A stretch of DNA of 9,648 bases from JBDSGC01 sp046594105. GTDB lineage: Bacteria; Acidobacteriota; Thermoanaerobaculia; Gp7-AA8. Both the position numbers and the translations under genes were made by a program. Under the pieces are notes generated by a model. That model had not been told where the DNA came from. It searched no databases and was given only the letters and a program-made list of their open reading frames with translations. Where the stretch lies: contig JBKJQB010000258.1 of assembly GCA_046594105.1 (NCBI GenBank), forward strand, positions 1-9,648. The letters run 5' to 3'. The stretch's first letter is position 1; each line of letters starts with the position of its first letter. Below, piece by piece: positions 1 through 5,684 of this stretch.

Positions 1-1140
1 GAGACGGGCACTCCCGTTCCGGGCGTGCCGGTGGTGGGATCCGACGGCGACGGCTTCCTGGTCATCTGGGACGAGTCGGATGGCTACCGCATCGCCCAGC
101 ACTTCAGCGCGGACGGATCGGCGCAAACGCGTACGCGATTCCCAGCGGAGGGGTTGTGGGTTACTTGTCGCGACGTTCGTCAATCGATCGCCTTCGATGG
201 CAGCAACTACCTGCTGGTGTCGCAATGCGGACGAGGAGCGCGCGGTCCGGTTGCCGTGCTCCCCGCGCACGCCATTCGGCTCTCCCGCGACGGTGTCCCG
301 ATCGGCGGGCTCTTCCCGCTCTCGGTCGTCCCCGGCTACGACCCGAAGGTGGTCTGGACCGGCAGCGATTTCTTCGTGACCCGCGAAGACAGATTCAACG
401 ACGGCGTCTGCGGAACGGTCACCGCCTTCCGTCCTGCCACGCAAAGTTCCGCCCCCAACGGCCTGATCACGGTCAACGGCCAGACGTTTAGCTTCGGGCC
501 CGGAGTCGTCTTTTCCGGAGGCACCATCTCCCTCGGCGCGAACCTCTGCCTCCGCAACCTGGTCGTGAGCCAGGGCCAGATCCTCCAAGCCACGGTCACC
601 TCCTCCGCTCCGTCGAAGATCATCGGCACGTTCGTCCTGTCGTCGGGCGTGATCCGCAAAGACCTCATCGTCGCCTCCGGCAGCACCGCGAAGACGCAGG
701 CTGCTGTCGCCACCAATGGCAGAACGATCTTCGCAATCTGGAAGGAGGGACCGCAGGACACGCCGGGTGATCTCTACGGCCGGATCTTCTCGCTCGACGG
801 CGAAGTGCTGCGCGGCGCCGCCGCCGACACTCCAGGAATCCTGCTCACCGCAGGCGTGAACAGCGCGCACCCTTCGGTGGCCTGGGACGGCGCGCAATAC
901 GTGCTGGCGTGGGAGTCGACGCCCGCTGGATCGACCACCAGCGATCTGCTGATCCGCCACTTCCGCGAGGACGGCTCGACCCCCGATTCCGCGCCGGTCG
1001 TCCTCAGCGCCACGCCATTCACCGACGATCACGTCCAACTCGTCCCGTTCGGCACCGCACTCGCCGCGGTCTACACCCGCGAGGCGATCGAGCCTCAATA
1101 CGGCGGCGTGAGCCGCGTATTCCTGCGGAGGGTGCAGTGA
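1..1140 (+). CDS. C-terminal part of a probably secreted repeat (beta-propeller-like) protein
   Basis: The frame is open from the first base of the window to a TGA at 1138-1140, so about 379 residues of a longer protein are seen. A GTG at 25 is only the first possible start codon and is not trusted as the real start, because no ribosome site or signal peptide lies there. The sequence repeats a loose motif of a small polar turn followed by a hydrophobic strand, such as 'DGDGFLVIWDE', 'FDGSNYLLVS', 'WTGSDFFVTRED' and 'AWDGAQYVLAWES', each followed by a strand like 'IRHFREDGS' or 'RIFSLDGEV'. Such repeats are common in large exported proteins of Acidobacteriota and myxobacteria and suggest a beta-propeller or beta-sandwich fold. 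No catalytic motif is visible. Exact function is unknown; export and surface location are inferred from the family style only. It ends 320 bases before the next gene and seems unrelated to its neighbours. Confidence 0.75.
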   Translation, partial: ETGTPVPGVPVVGSDGDGFLVIWDESDGYRIAQHFSADGSAQTRTRFPAEGLWVTCRDVRQSIAFDGSNYLLVSQCGRGARGPVAVLPAHAIRLSRDGVPIGGLFPLSVVPGYDPKVVWTGSDFFVTREDRFNDGVCGTVTAFRPATQSSAPNGLITVNGQTFSFGPGVVFSGGTISLGANLCLRNLVVSQGQILQATVTSSAPSKIIGTFVLSSGVIRKDLIVASGSTAKTQAAVATNGRTIFAIWKEGPQDTPGDLYGRIFSLDGEVLRGAAADTPGILLTAGVNSAHPSVAWDGAQYVLAWESTPAGSTTSDLLIRHFREDGSTPDSAPVVLSATPFTDDHVQLVPFGTALAAVYTREAIEPQYGGVSRVFLRRVQ

Positions 1141-1194
1141 CCTCCGGCCACCTCTCCACCGAGTCCCCTCTGCGCCGCGAGCGGTAGCTTCATG

Positions 1195-1241
1195 AGCCGC
1201 GGAGCGGCGACATCTCCGTAGCCCAGCGCGTGAGCGCTGGG
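1195..1241 (+). repeat. REP-like composite element, forward copy
   Basis: The unit has a head 'agccgcggagcg', a short variable spacer, the tetranucleotide GTAG at 1218-1221 and a hairpin with arms cccagcgc (1222-1229) and gcgctggg (1234-1241) around a gtga loop. The same composite lies in inverse orientation at 1348-1394. GTAG (or GGAG) just 5' of a palindrome is the hallmark of REP elements mobilised by RAYT transposases, and a RAYT gene is present at 5685-6131. Confidence 0.75.
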
Positions 1242-1262
1242 TCGGGTGCGGCCCATGAATCT

Positions 1263-1324
1263 GAGCCGCGGAGCGGCGACATTCTTCTCCGCATCGAGTC
1301 GACGGTGTCGCCGCTCCGCGGCTC
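1263..1324. repeat. Perfect 19-bp inverted repeat (stem-loop)
   Basis: Bases 1263-1281 (gagccgcggagcggcgaca) are the exact reverse complement of 1306-1324, with a 24-base loop between. The 21 bases at 1262-1282 are also an exact direct copy of 1193-1213, so the REP head occurs twice forward and once inverted, plus a partial inverted copy near 1383-1394. The strong GC-rich stem could act as a transcription stop between the upstream gene and hicB, but there is no T-run to mark a classical intrinsic terminator. The rest of the 1141-1460 gap shows no gene. Confidence 0.75.
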
Positions 1325-1347
1325 GCGCTGACGAGAGCGTCAAGGTT

Positions 1348-1394
1348 CCCAGCGCTCACTCGCTGGGCTACAGAGACGCCGGCGCTCCGCGGCT
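1348..1394 (-). repeat. REP-like composite element, inverted copy
   Basis: Read on the minus strand, this matches the element at 1195-1241: the head 'agccgcggagcg', a slightly different spacer, then GTAG and the hairpin. The 24-base GTAG-plus-hairpin part differs from the forward copy at one position (1348-1371 against 1218-1241). Together the two form a large inverted pair spanning 1195-1394, resembling the paired REP arrangement called a BIME. Confidence 0.72.
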
Positions 1395-1422
1395 GTGGAC
1401 GGTGATGACCATGGCCCGCTCG

Positions 1423-1452
1423 TTCGCTCCCCTGGGAGAAGGCGCTTACAAT
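1423..1452 (+). promoter_or_regulatory. Candidate promoter of hicB
   Basis: TACAAT at 1447-1452 is a five-of-six match to the -10 hexamer. The -35 region is weak (TTCGCT at 1423-1428, 18-base spacing). Transcription would begin about at 1459, so the hicB message would be leaderless or nearly so if translation starts at 1461. Confidence 0.4.
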
Positions 1453-1460
1453 CAGGATCG

Positions 1461-1688
1461 ATGAGACAGATGAAAATCATCGTTGAGAAGCATTCTGACG
1501 GCTATGTCGCCTATCCCGTGGGCTTGCGCGGCGTCGTGGTCGGCGAAGGCGATAGCTACGACGAGGCGTTGACGGATGTGAAGTCGGCCATCCGGTTCCA
1601 CCTCGACACCTTCGGTCGAGAGGCGCTCCAGGACGAGGACTCGCCGGTGCTGGAAGCCTTCGTGGCTGAAGCCGAAGTCCCTGCCTGA
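1461..1688 (+). CDS. hicB: HicB-like antitoxin, short form
   Basis: This 75-residue protein has the HicB fold signature: an N-terminal strand (MKIIVEKHSDGYVAYPVGL), the 'G-V-V-V-G-E-G-D-S-Y-D-E-A-L' turn-helix and a following helix 'VKSAIRFHLDTFG'. This is the partially degraded RNase H-like core that binds and neutralises HicA mRNA interferases. There is no C-terminal DNA-binding helix-turn-helix or ribbon-helix-helix domain, as usual for the 70-80 residue members. The ATG at 1461 follows an AGGA only three bases away; an alternative ATG at 1470 (residue 4), giving 'MKIIVEK', fits the family start and has AGGA 12 bases upstream. It is followed after 19 bases by a HicA-like reading frame, an antitoxin-first order often seen with this short form. 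Because that toxin is frameshifted, HicB may now be an orphan. Confidence 0.85.
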   Translation: MRQMKIIVEKHSDGYVAYPVGLRGVVVGEGDSYDEALTDVKSAIRFHLDTFGREALQDEDSPVLEAFVAEAEVPA

Positions 1689-1707
1689 TCCGCCACACAC
1701 GATCAAC

Positions 1708-1946
1708 ATGCCGAAGTTCCCGGTTGATGCTCCTAAGGCTCGTGTAATCCGTGCGCTTCAGGCGCTTGGGTTCGAGATCGTTCGCGATCGCGAACACGTC
1801 GCCATGTCAGGCGCAATGGCGATGGGACGACGACGCCTCTCACGATGCCGAGTCATTCGCTCATCAAGGGATCGACGTTGCGCACGATCTGCACGCAAGC
1901 TCGCATCAGTCGCGAAGACTTCCTCCGCGCTTACGAGCGAGCCTGA
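1708..1946 (+). pseudogene. hicA: HicA-like mRNA interferase toxin, frameshifted
   Basis: HicA toxins are small double-stranded RNA-binding-fold ribonucleases with a single catalytic histidine. From ATG 1708 the frame encodes a good HicA N-terminus: 'MPKFPVDAPKARVIRALQAL', then GFEIVRDREHVAMS, with the expected His at residue 30. After about residue 34 the family match continues only in another frame, from 1809: RRNGDGTTTPLTMP, then SHSLIKGSTLRTIC and a C-terminal 'ISREDFLRAYERA' ending at TGA 1944-1946. Both halves are typical HicA, and adding one base near 1807-1810 would restore a 79-residue protein. In the present frame translation runs to 1965 and gives an unrelated arginine-rich tail that lacks the 'NGDGTTTPLTMP' strand and the last helix. 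The toxin is therefore probably inactive, unless the missing base is a sequencing or assembly error. It is paired with hicB just upstream. Confidence 0.82.
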
Positions 1947-1993
1947 GACTGGACCTTCTGCATAGTCGTGATTGCATCCATCGATCGCTGTGC

Positions 1994-2413
1994 TTACGGC
2001 ACCACGATCGACAGACGATCGCTGAAGGCCTCGAAGTCCCGCGGGTTGAACGTCAGGAGCTCGCGCGCGCGGGATTGCAGTGCGGTCGATGCGATCAGGG
2101 CGTCGTACACGCGGCCGCCGCTGGTGGCCATGGTCACACACGCTCCGAGAAAGTCCCATCCCTTCTGCGGCGACAGGGCGACCACGCGCGCGTCGCCGAA
2201 AGAGTCGTGCAGAAGTTGGTGCGCATCTTCCGGACGCAGGCGGTGGGGCGACGGAAGACGGGTCATCACCGAGTAGCTCTCGATCAGAGCCGGCAGTGGG
2301 AGAAGAAGGCCCTCCCCGCCCATCGCTTTCTCCAGCGCTTTGGCCGCGCGCTCATGAAATTCGTGCCAGCTCAGCAGGCCGGCGATGACGACGCTGCTGT
2401 CGGCGGCGATCAC
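1994..2413 (-). CDS. vapC: PIN-domain ribonuclease toxin, VapC family
   Basis: The 139-residue product is a typical PIN domain. Acidic metal-binding residues are visible at D5 in 'MIAADSSVVIAGLLS', E45 in 'LPALIESYSVMTRLP', D104 in 'GGRVYDALIAS' and D126 in 'LLTFNPRDFEAF'. These positions coordinate magnesium or manganese for cleavage of RNA, usually tRNA or rRNA, in VapC toxins. The start is a GTG at 2413-2411 that overlaps the vapB stop by four bases (GTGA), so translation is probably coupled to vapB; no separate ribosome site is seen. All core acidic residues are present and length is normal, so the gene looks functional. It faces the broken hicA gene across 47 bases without a clear terminator. 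The target RNA cannot be told from sequence. Confidence 0.9.
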   Translation of the reverse strand: MIAADSSVVIAGLLSWHEFHERAAKALEKAMGGEGLLLPLPALIESYSVMTRLPSPHRLRPEDAHQLLHDSFGDARVVALSPQKGWDFLGACVTMATSGGRVYDALIASTALQSRARELLTFNPRDFEAFSDRLSIVVP

Positions 2414-2676
2414 GACCGGCGCTCACGAGCCGATGCCGTCGTCTCAGCGACCGTGTCCTTCCGCAACACGTCGCCTGCTTCGACCGGCAGGGCCACGAGC
2501 AGACGGCCCTTGCGAACGATCTTCACATCCCGCGGCGCGGCCTCGATCTCGACGCGGCCGTCGCGGCAAATGATGCGCAGGGGCATCCCCGGCTCGAAGC
2601 CGGCCTCGTCCCGGATTTCTCTCGGCAAAACCAAACGTCCGGCATAATCCATGGTAGATGTTGGACCACTTTTCAT
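2410..2676 (-). CDS. vapB: AbrB/MazE-type antitoxin, VapB
   Basis: From the ATG at 2676 this is an 88-residue protein. Residues 9-30 (MDYAGRLVLPREIRDEAGF...) form the swapped-hairpin AbrB/SpoVT DNA-binding motif, followed by 'PGMPLRIICRDGRVEIEA'. The C-terminal third (LLVALPVEAGDVLRKDT and a charged tail) is the part expected to wrap around and inhibit the PIN toxin. A second ATG at 2652 would begin exactly at 'MDYAGRL'; I prefer 2676 because the first strand of AbrB domains usually starts several residues before the D-x-x-G-R motif. The open frame extends to an ATG at 2769, but that part does not resemble the family. VapB normally binds its own promoter, alone and with VapC, to repress the operon. 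It is transcribed away from imuA. Confidence 0.88.
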   Translation of the reverse strand: MKSGPTSTMDYAGRLVLPREIRDEAGFEPGMPLRIICRDGRVEIEAAPRDVKIVRKGRLLVALPVEAGDVLRKDTVAETTASARERRS

Positions 2677-2695
2677 GGCACCGATGGTACCACTT
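2657..2695. promoter_or_regulatory. Candidate VapB operator (imperfect direct repeats)
   Basis: Two similar blocks, 2657-2671 (gatgttggaccactt) and 2683-2695 (gatggtaccactt), end 24 bases apart and straddle the chosen vapB start. The second contains the palindrome tggtacca. Repeated half-sites about two helical turns apart next to vapB would suit autoregulation by an AbrB-type dimer. This is a pattern match only. Confidence 0.3.
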
Positions 2696-2769
2696 CCCAG
2701 TCTGAGGAGACGATTCGTTCTCCCCTCAACGCCTCGCTTCTTGCTCCTAAACGCGGCATCCATTCGCAA

Positions 2770-2799
2770 TTGACCAATGGCGGTAATCGGGCGTAAGTT
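2770..2799 (+). promoter_or_regulatory. Weak candidate promoter of imuA in the vapB-imuA divergent region
   Basis: TTGACC at 2770-2775 matches five of six -35 bases. With an 18-base spacer the -10 would be TAAGTT (2794-2799), a poor match. I see no E. coli-type (CTGT-N8-ACAG) or Bacillus-type (GAAC-N4-GTTC) LexA box between 2677 and 2816. A small palindrome, acgattcgt (2710-2718), flanked by gag/ctc, is another possible binding site. Damage control of this cassette, if any, would use a box I do not recognise. Confidence 0.25.
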
Positions 2800-2816
2800 A
2801 CTAGCACGCTCACGCC

Positions 2817-3887
2817 ATGGCTGCTCACGCTCACTCGCTCCCGACGCAGTTTCAGCTCATCGAAACCTCGCTCCCCCTCCTCCACAGCGATCCACGCCCG
2901 GTGGAGTCGAAGGCACGGCCGTACATCGTTCCCCATCCTCCTGAAAAAGCCTCGGGGCAGTCGGACGAGGTGCGGCAACTGCGCAGCAGTCTGGAAGCGG
3001 CCATTGCCTCCCGCATCACCAGCGGGAGCGAGTTGATCCGGGCTCTGGCCAGGGAACGACGGGAGGAGATTCTGCCAACGACGCTTCCGAACGCCGATGC
3101 GTTGCTGGGCGGCGGTCTGGCGCGCGGAAAGATGACCGAGATCGCCGGCCGCGCCGGACGCTTCTCGCTGGTGCAGGCCACGCTGGCTGCGGCGACCAGC
3201 ATGGGCGAGGCGGCGGCGCTGATCGACCTCGGCGATCACTTCGATCCGCAGCTCGGCCAAGCGGCCGGAATCGACCTGCGCCGGCTGTTGTGGATCCGCC
3301 CGCACACGCTGAAGCAGGCGGTGATGGCGGCGGAGATGCTGGGGGCGGCCGGCTTTCAGCTGGTGGTGATCGATGCGGGGATTCGCATCGGGCCACGACC
3401 GGCACAGACAGGAGTGTCTGTGCCCCATCCATCGTTCGAGATCGATGAGCTGCGCGAGATCGTACGGCCTGCGGAGACGCCGAAGCCGTTTGTGCGGCGC
3501 CGCGTTGCCGATGCAGCGTGGGTCCGGCTGGCGCGCACCGCGGAGAACAGCGGCTGCACCATCCTGGTCTCCGCTCCGTTCGCGCTGACCGGGACCACAT
3601 CCGAGGCCATGCTGGCGTCGCTGGGAGGAACGGCGCGGTGGGTGGGGTGCGGTCGCGCTCCCCGGCTGCTGGAAGGCAGCGAGATCCGGCTGCGGCTGGA
3701 GAAGCATCGGCGCCTGAAGCCAGGTCACACCACATCGATCGTTCTTCACTGCCTGGACTCGGTGCGAGGACAACGCGCACTCCTGTCTGTGCACGCCGGC
3801 AGGATGCCGGCGGACCGGCCGGCTGGAAGCCGGCGCTCCGAAAGTCCGAATCAGAACCGGCGCTCTGGAAAGGCAGGCGGTTCATGA
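2817..3887 (+). CDS. imuA: ImuA, RecA-fold accessory protein of the translesion mutasome
   Basis: ImuA is a RecA/SulA-related protein that works with ImuB and DnaE2 in damage-induced mutagenesis. This 356-residue product has the expected core: 'LPTTLPNADALLGGGLARGK' at residues 86-105, then MTEIAGRAGRFSL at the P-loop position, a Walker B-like strand FQLVVIDAG with D186, and a C-terminal region WVRLARTAENSGCTILVSAP. The P-loop is degenerate: residues 111-117 read GRAGRFS, shorter than GxxxxGKT and without the lysine, so ATP binding may be lost. Residues about 193-204 (RPAQTGVSVPHP) come from a palindromic repeat, and the last 30 or so residues (from HAGRMPADRPAG) from another. The first 50 residues are poorly typical, and no ribosome site precedes ATG 2817; a later start such as GTG 2970 is possible. 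The stop overlaps the imuB start by four bases (ATGA), indicating coupled translation. Confidence 0.88.
   Translation: MAAHAHSLPTQFQLIETSLPLLHSDPRPVESKARPYIVPHPPEKASGQSDEVRQLRSSLEAAIASRITSGSELIRALARERREEILPTTLPNADALLGGGLARGKMTEIAGRAGRFSLVQATLAAATSMGEAAALIDLGDHFDPQLGQAAGIDLRRLLWIRPHTLKQAVMAAEMLGAAGFQLVVIDAGIRIGPRPAQTGVSVPHPSFEIDELREIVRPAETPKPFVRRRVADAAWVRLARTAENSGCTILVSAPFALTGTTSEAMLASLGGTARWVGCGRAPRLLEGSEIRLRLEKHRRLKPGHTTSIVLHCLDSVRGQRALLSVHAGRMPADRPAGSRRSESPNQNRRSGKAGGS
3403..3422. repeat. Palindromic repeat inside imuA
   Basis: Bases 3403-3422 form a hairpin with arms cacagaca and tgtctgtg around ggag. Its reverse complement core (actcctgtctgtgc) recurs at 3779-3792 and 4271-4284. Here it encodes AQTGVSV in frame, in a stretch between the Walker B-like strand and the next conserved block of ImuA, probably a surface loop. 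Confidence 0.8.
3779..3872 (+). repeat. Repeat cluster at the imuA-imuB junction
   Basis: Three blocks are joined here. Bases 3779-3792 are a copy of the actcctgtctgtgc core. Bases 3795-3839 are a GC-rich palindromic unit (gccggcaggatgccggcgg..., ending gcgctcc) found again inside dnaE2 at 9428-9469. Bases 3826-3844 and 3854-3872 are an imperfect direct repeat (gaagccggcgctccgaaag against gaaccggcgctctggaaag). Together they encode the last roughly 30 residues of ImuA and end 11 bases before the imuB start, so the present imuA stop and the ATGA overlap lie just beyond repeat DNA. Confidence 0.75.
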
Positions 3888-5455
3888 CGCGCATCGCCTG
3901 TTTCTTCATGCCGATGTTCCCGCTGGCGGCGCGGCTGCGCAGCGAACCCGATCTGTTGAATGAGGCGCTGGTCATCGTCGATGGCAGCGGCAACAGCGCG
4001 CACGTGGTGGCGGCCACGCGGCGCGCGCGCAAGAAAGGGATCCGTCCCGGCTTTTCGCTGACGCAGGCGCGCTCGATCCTGCCGAAGCTGATCGCGCGCG
4101 GCCGCGACTCCGAGTGCGAGCGCACCGCGCAGGAAGCGCTGATGGAAGTGGCGGAGACCTTCTCGCCGCGGGTCGAAGATGCCGGCGAAGGGATCGTCTA
4201 CTTTGACGTGACCGGGATGGAACGGCACTTTGCCGAGCCGTCGGCAGATCCGAGCCGGCGTGGCCCAGACACTCCTGTCTGTGCTCCTGATTCTTCCGAA
4301 CATCGCCTCGGCCGCGCCGCCGTTCGCGCCTGCGATGACGTCGGCATGCCGGCGCGCTGCGGCATCGCCGCGAGCAAACTGGCCGCGCGCGTGGCGGCGG
4401 AACTGCCAGCGTCTCCCACCATCGTGCCGGCGGGCGAGGAGGCGATGTTTCTGGCGCCCCTTCCGCTGGAGCGACTCTCTCCCGAGCTGGAGGCGGCGGC
4501 CATGCTGCAGCGCTTCGGGCTGCACTCCATCGGCGAGTTGGCCCGCCTGCCGGAAAACGAAATTGCCAGCCGCCTCGGCGAGATGGGGCGTAGCCTGCAC
4601 TGGGCCGCACGCGGCATCGACGCGCGTCCGCTGATGCCGCGGGCCATGCCGCCCGAATTCCGGGAAGGGATGGAGCTGGAGTGGCCGCTGGTGGCGCTGG
4701 AGCCGTTCCTGTTCATCGCCAGCGCCGCGCTCGACCGGCTCTGCAAGCGGATGGAGCTGCAGGGATTCGCCTGCCGGCGGATCGAGCTGACCCTCACGCT
4801 CGAGCCGGACGGCTTCGACGCGCGGGGCATCGATCTTCCCGCGCCGACACGCGACGTCAAGACGATGCTGACCCTGGTGCGACTGGATCTGGAGAAGACG
4901 CCGCCCGGTGCGCCGGTGGCCGGCTTCTCGCTGGTGGCGCATCCCGACCGTCCGCGCCGCGCGCAGCTGTCGCTGTTCGGTCCCGCTGCCATTTCGCCGG
5001 AGAAGCTGGCGGAGACGATCGCCAGACTGGTCTCCATGCTCGGCGACGGACGGGTGGGCATGCCGCTCACCGTCGATGGCTATCTGCCGGAGCGCCATGC
5101 CATCGCCGACTTCAACCCTCCCCCGCCACCGGACGTGCGGCGGACGCCATCGCGCGCGCGCGGGCTGCTGGCCGTGCGCGTGTTCCGTCCGCCTGTCCCC
5201 ATCGAGGTGAGCACACGCGCGGCACGCAATGACGAGCCAGGCGACCTGCAGATCGACCAGGTCCGCAGCGACGGCGACATCACCGGCCCGGTCCGCGTCT
5301 GCTCCGGCCCCTGGCAACTGGAGCAGGGGTGGTGGACCGATCGCCCGCACGTGCGCGAGTACTGGGACGTCGAGCTCACCCGCGGCGGCATCTACCGCGT
5401 CTATCAGGATGACATCGCGCACGCATGGTTCGCCGACGCGAGGTATGACTCATGA
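3884..5455 (+). CDS. imuB: ImuB, catalytically inactive Y-family polymerase and mutasome hub
   Basis: ImuB is a Y-family polymerase relative that has lost activity and links the beta clamp, ImuA and DnaE2. This 523-residue protein starts at ATG 3884, overlapping the imuA stop. Polymerase catalytic acids are absent: the N-terminal motif reads IACFFMPMF instead of the D-M-D-A-F type, and the palm motif reads GIVYFDVTG (residues 103-111), where active enzymes have S-x-D-E-A-Y-x-D. A clamp-binding motif QLSLFG is at residues 361-366. The C-terminus has the family block 'VRVCSGPWQLEQGWWTD', then REYWDVELTRGGIYRVYQD. At residues about 123-138 a repeat adds 'PSRRGPDTPVCAP' in frame within the region after the palm motif. 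The gene should be translated with imuA. In most cassettes dnaE2 follows directly, but here it is displaced about 840 bases by repeats and a RAYT. Confidence 0.93.
   Translation: MTRIACFFMPMFPLAARLRSEPDLLNEALVIVDGSGNSAHVVAATRRARKKGIRPGFSLTQARSILPKLIARGRDSECERTAQEALMEVAETFSPRVEDAGEGIVYFDVTGMERHFAEPSADPSRRGPDTPVCAPDSSEHRLGRAAVRACDDVGMPARCGIAASKLAARVAAELPASPTIVPAGEEAMFLAPLPLERLSPELEAAAMLQRFGLHSIGELARLPENEIASRLGEMGRSLHWAARGIDARPLMPRAMPPEFREGMELEWPLVALEPFLFIASAALDRLCKRMELQGFACRRIELTLTLEPDGFDARGIDLPAPTRDVKTMLTLVRLDLEKTPPGAPVAGFSLVAHPDRPRRAQLSLFGPAAISPEKLAETIARLVSMLGDGRVGMPLTVDGYLPERHAIADFNPPPPPDVRRTPSRARGLLAVRVFRPPVPIEVSTRAARNDEPGDLQIDQVRSDGDITGPVRVCSGPWQLEQGWWTDRPHVREYWDVELTRGGIYRVYQDDIAHAWFADARYDS
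4266..4284 (+). repeat. Short repeat inside imuB
   Basis: Bases 4266-4283 (cagacactcctgtctgtg) match the reverse complement of the imuA palindrome at 3403-3422, apart from its outermost bases. In this frame it encodes PDTPVCA. The same family thus reads in opposite orientations and different frames in the two genes, so sharing by protein homology is excluded. Confidence 0.8.
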
Positions 5456-5471
5456 GGATCCGAGATCCAGC

Positions 5472-5581
5472 GTGTGGTGCGGCCGTCCTCGGCCGCCTTG
5501 GTTCCAGTTGCGCACGCGAGCCGGTCTTCAAGGACGTGGATCAACCCGCCCCAGAGGCGGCCGAGGACGGCCGCACCACAC
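5472..5581. repeat. Perfect 27-bp inverted repeat downstream of imuB
   Basis: Bases 5472-5498 (core gtggtgcggccgtcctcggc) and 5555-5581 are exact reverse complements, separated by 56 unique bases. A partial third copy (caggcggccgg) follows at 5581-5591. The long GC stem right after the imuB stop could stall transcription or protect mRNA ends, and its layout resembles a REP doublet. Its sequence differs from the ends of the adjacent RAYT element, so it appears to be a separate repeat family. Confidence 0.85.
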
Positions 5582-5594
5582 AGGCGGCCGGACC

Positions 5595-5641
5595 AGTCCC
5601 GTAGGGACGATTGAGCACTAGCCCAGGACTTCAGTCCTGGG
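5595..5641 (+). repeat. Left 47-bp inverted end of the RAYT element
   Basis: This is the exact reverse complement of 6178-6224. It holds two adjacent hairpins, one with the loop gta and one with arms cccaggact/agtcctggg, joined by gattgagcacta. Confidence 0.85.
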
Positions 5642-5684
5642 TTCCGAAGTCACAAAACAACAAGCCCCGGAGGGGCGATTGAGC

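Noticed and set aside
25..27. GTG as the true start of the first gene
   Set aside because: The frame is open to base 1, and there is no ribosome site or signal peptide, so the gene most likely starts upstream of the window.
1263..1324. Intrinsic terminator for the first gene
   Set aside because: The stem is strong but the loop is long and no T-run follows, and the sequence belongs to a repeat family, so a terminator call is not justified.
1195..1394. CRISPR-like repeats
   Set aside because: The copies are inverted to each other and too few, with no regular spacers and no cas genes; REP-type elements explain them better.
1751..2647. Plus-strand open frame of 298 codons
   Set aside because: It runs opposite to vapC and vapB, which have clear PIN and AbrB motifs, and its own product resembles nothing.
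2673..4125. Two overlapping minus-strand open frames opposite imuA
   Set aside because: Both are antisense to imuA with typical high-GC shadow composition.
3851..5422. Long open frame of 523 codons on the minus strand
   Set aside because: It is antisense to imuB, has arginine/histidine-rich low-complexity composition and no recognisable domain; it is a shadow of the GC-rich coding strand.
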